This document shows positions 63,419-64,000 of a stretch of 64,000 nt of DNA, one piece after another. This stretch comes from an uncultured Flavobacterium sp. (GTDB taxonomy: Bacteria > Bacteroidota > Bacteroidia > Flavobacteriales > Flavobacteriaceae). Location of the stretch: contig NZ_CALTYA010000002.1 of assembly GCF_943913405.1 (NCBI RefSeq), forward strand, positions 1-64,000. Reading direction: 5' to 3'. Made by a program: the position numbers and the translations under genes. Position 1 is the stretch's first letter. Each line of letters begins with the position of its first letter. The notes beneath the pieces are model-generated. The model saw only the letters and a program-made list of their open reading frames with translations, did not search any database and was not told the origin of the DNA.

Positions 63419-64000
63419 ATGCTAGATTTCGTATTACAGCCGAGGGATATTGGGAGCAAAGATTGGGCGACCGTTCTTTTCGTGCTCAGTTTTGTGCTGA
63501 TTGCTGTAACGAGGGGCGTTTTTGAAAATCGCTTTGTTGATTTCTCAAGGTTGCTTTACAGCGACAAATATATCAAGATTTATCGCGACAGCGGCAACTT
63601 GATGAATTGGTTTACTATTGCGCTTTTTGTGGTTCAAGTCATTTCTTTTGCATTTTTTATTCAGTTATCTCTTAGTTTTTTCGGATTTATTGAAAAAACC
63701 GACTGGATTTCTTATATACAGATTGTAACGCTTTTAGGTATTTTCATACTTTCTAAATACTTGATTGAGAAGATAATAGCCACTTCTTTTAATATTGAAG
63801 AATTTAGCGAACAATTTAATCTTCAAAAAGTAAGCTATAGAACTTATATCGGTTTGTGCATTTTACCGCTTAATATTATTCTGTTTTATAACGACACGCC
63901 AATAGATTTCTTAATATATTTCACTATTGCTGTTATTTTGATAATTAATGCGCTGACATATCTTATTTCGTTGAAAATTTATCAAAATTTAATAATTGGC
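63419..64000 (+). CDS. DUF4271 membrane protein (partial, cut by window end)
   Basis: Open from ATG 63419 to the window edge, 194 codons seen, no stop. MLDFVLQPRDIGSKDWATVLFVLSF starts the protein; about five to six membrane helices are visible, and KYLIEKIIATSFNIEEFSEQF is the DUF4271 hallmark. Members are inner-membrane proteins of Bacteroidota of unknown role, often near DHOase- and uroporphyrinogen-synthase-type genes. The start codon lies almost on the predicted transcription start. Confidence 0.87.
   Translation, partial: MLDFVLQPRDIGSKDWATVLFVLSFVLIAVTRGVFENRFVDFSRLLYSDKYIKIYRDSGNLMNWFTIALFVVQVISFAFFIQLSLSFFGFIEKTDWISYIQIVTLLGIFILSKYLIEKIIATSFNIEEFSEQFNLQKVSYRTYIGLCILPLNIILFYNDTPIDFLIYFTIAVILIINALTYLISLKIYQNLIIG

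Overview
The window looks like a chromosomal segment of a Flavobacterium-type Bacteroidota. The DNA is AT-rich and Bacteroidota promoter elements (TAnnTTTG) lie upstream of many genes. Several secreted proteins end in type IX secretion (T9SS) sorting domains. The replicative DNA polymerase carries an N-terminal DEDD exonuclease fused to the alpha subunit, and families typical of this phylum are present (DUF4271, DUF4296, TonB-dependent receptor with carboxypeptidase-regulatory domain). Neither tRNA gene encodes its CCA end.

Region 1 (about 1-13.1 kb) is an accessory, rearranged island. It opens with a self-contained inducible mutagenesis cassette: an S24/LexA-like repressor diverges from a Y-family polymerase and a second DnaE-type polymerase with a degenerate PHP domain. 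A 60-codon gene and a duplicated 3' tail of that dnaE follow. Next comes a three-gene minus-strand operon: a D12-class adenine DNA methyltransferase, a 732-residue DGQHR-domain protein and a 450-residue protein I cannot assign. This operon is the best candidate in the window for an undescribed restriction-like or defence system. The island ends at a umuC gene that has lost its first ~50 codons, followed by an intact umuD. Repeats sit at both edges.

Region 2 (13.2-41.7 kb) is core genome: tRNA-Leu(CAA), prs, ribosomal protein L25, peptidyl-tRNA hydrolase, a T9SS metalloprotease, a DUF3050 protein, glutaryl-CoA dehydrogenase-like enzyme, trmN6, rpsP-rimM, an RNA-binding protein, fused dnaE, trxA, a DUF58 protein, tRNA-Asp(GTC), a flippase-like/glycosyltransferase pair, aqpZ, an alkyltransferase-like protein, trmB-lysE-type exporter, and a PhoB/PhoR-type two-component pair.

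Region 3 (41.8-57 kb) is cell-surface. A TonB-dependent receptor and a beta-strand-rich lipoprotein follow the two-component system. Each has an 11-bp-phased array of GTAACA-like hexamers upstream, which looks like a regulon of that response regulator. Then come two small T9SS-sorted proteins and two tandem modules that pair Asn/Gly-repeat proteins with large T9SS-sorted metalloproteases (HExxH).

Region 4 (57-64 kb) is core again: a LuxE/PaaK-like acyltransferase, tyrS, a fold-back repeat element, an epimerase, a DUF4296 lipoprotein, dihydroorotase, a dolichol-phosphate-mannose-synthase-like glycosyltransferase, and the start of a DUF4271 membrane protein cut by the window end.
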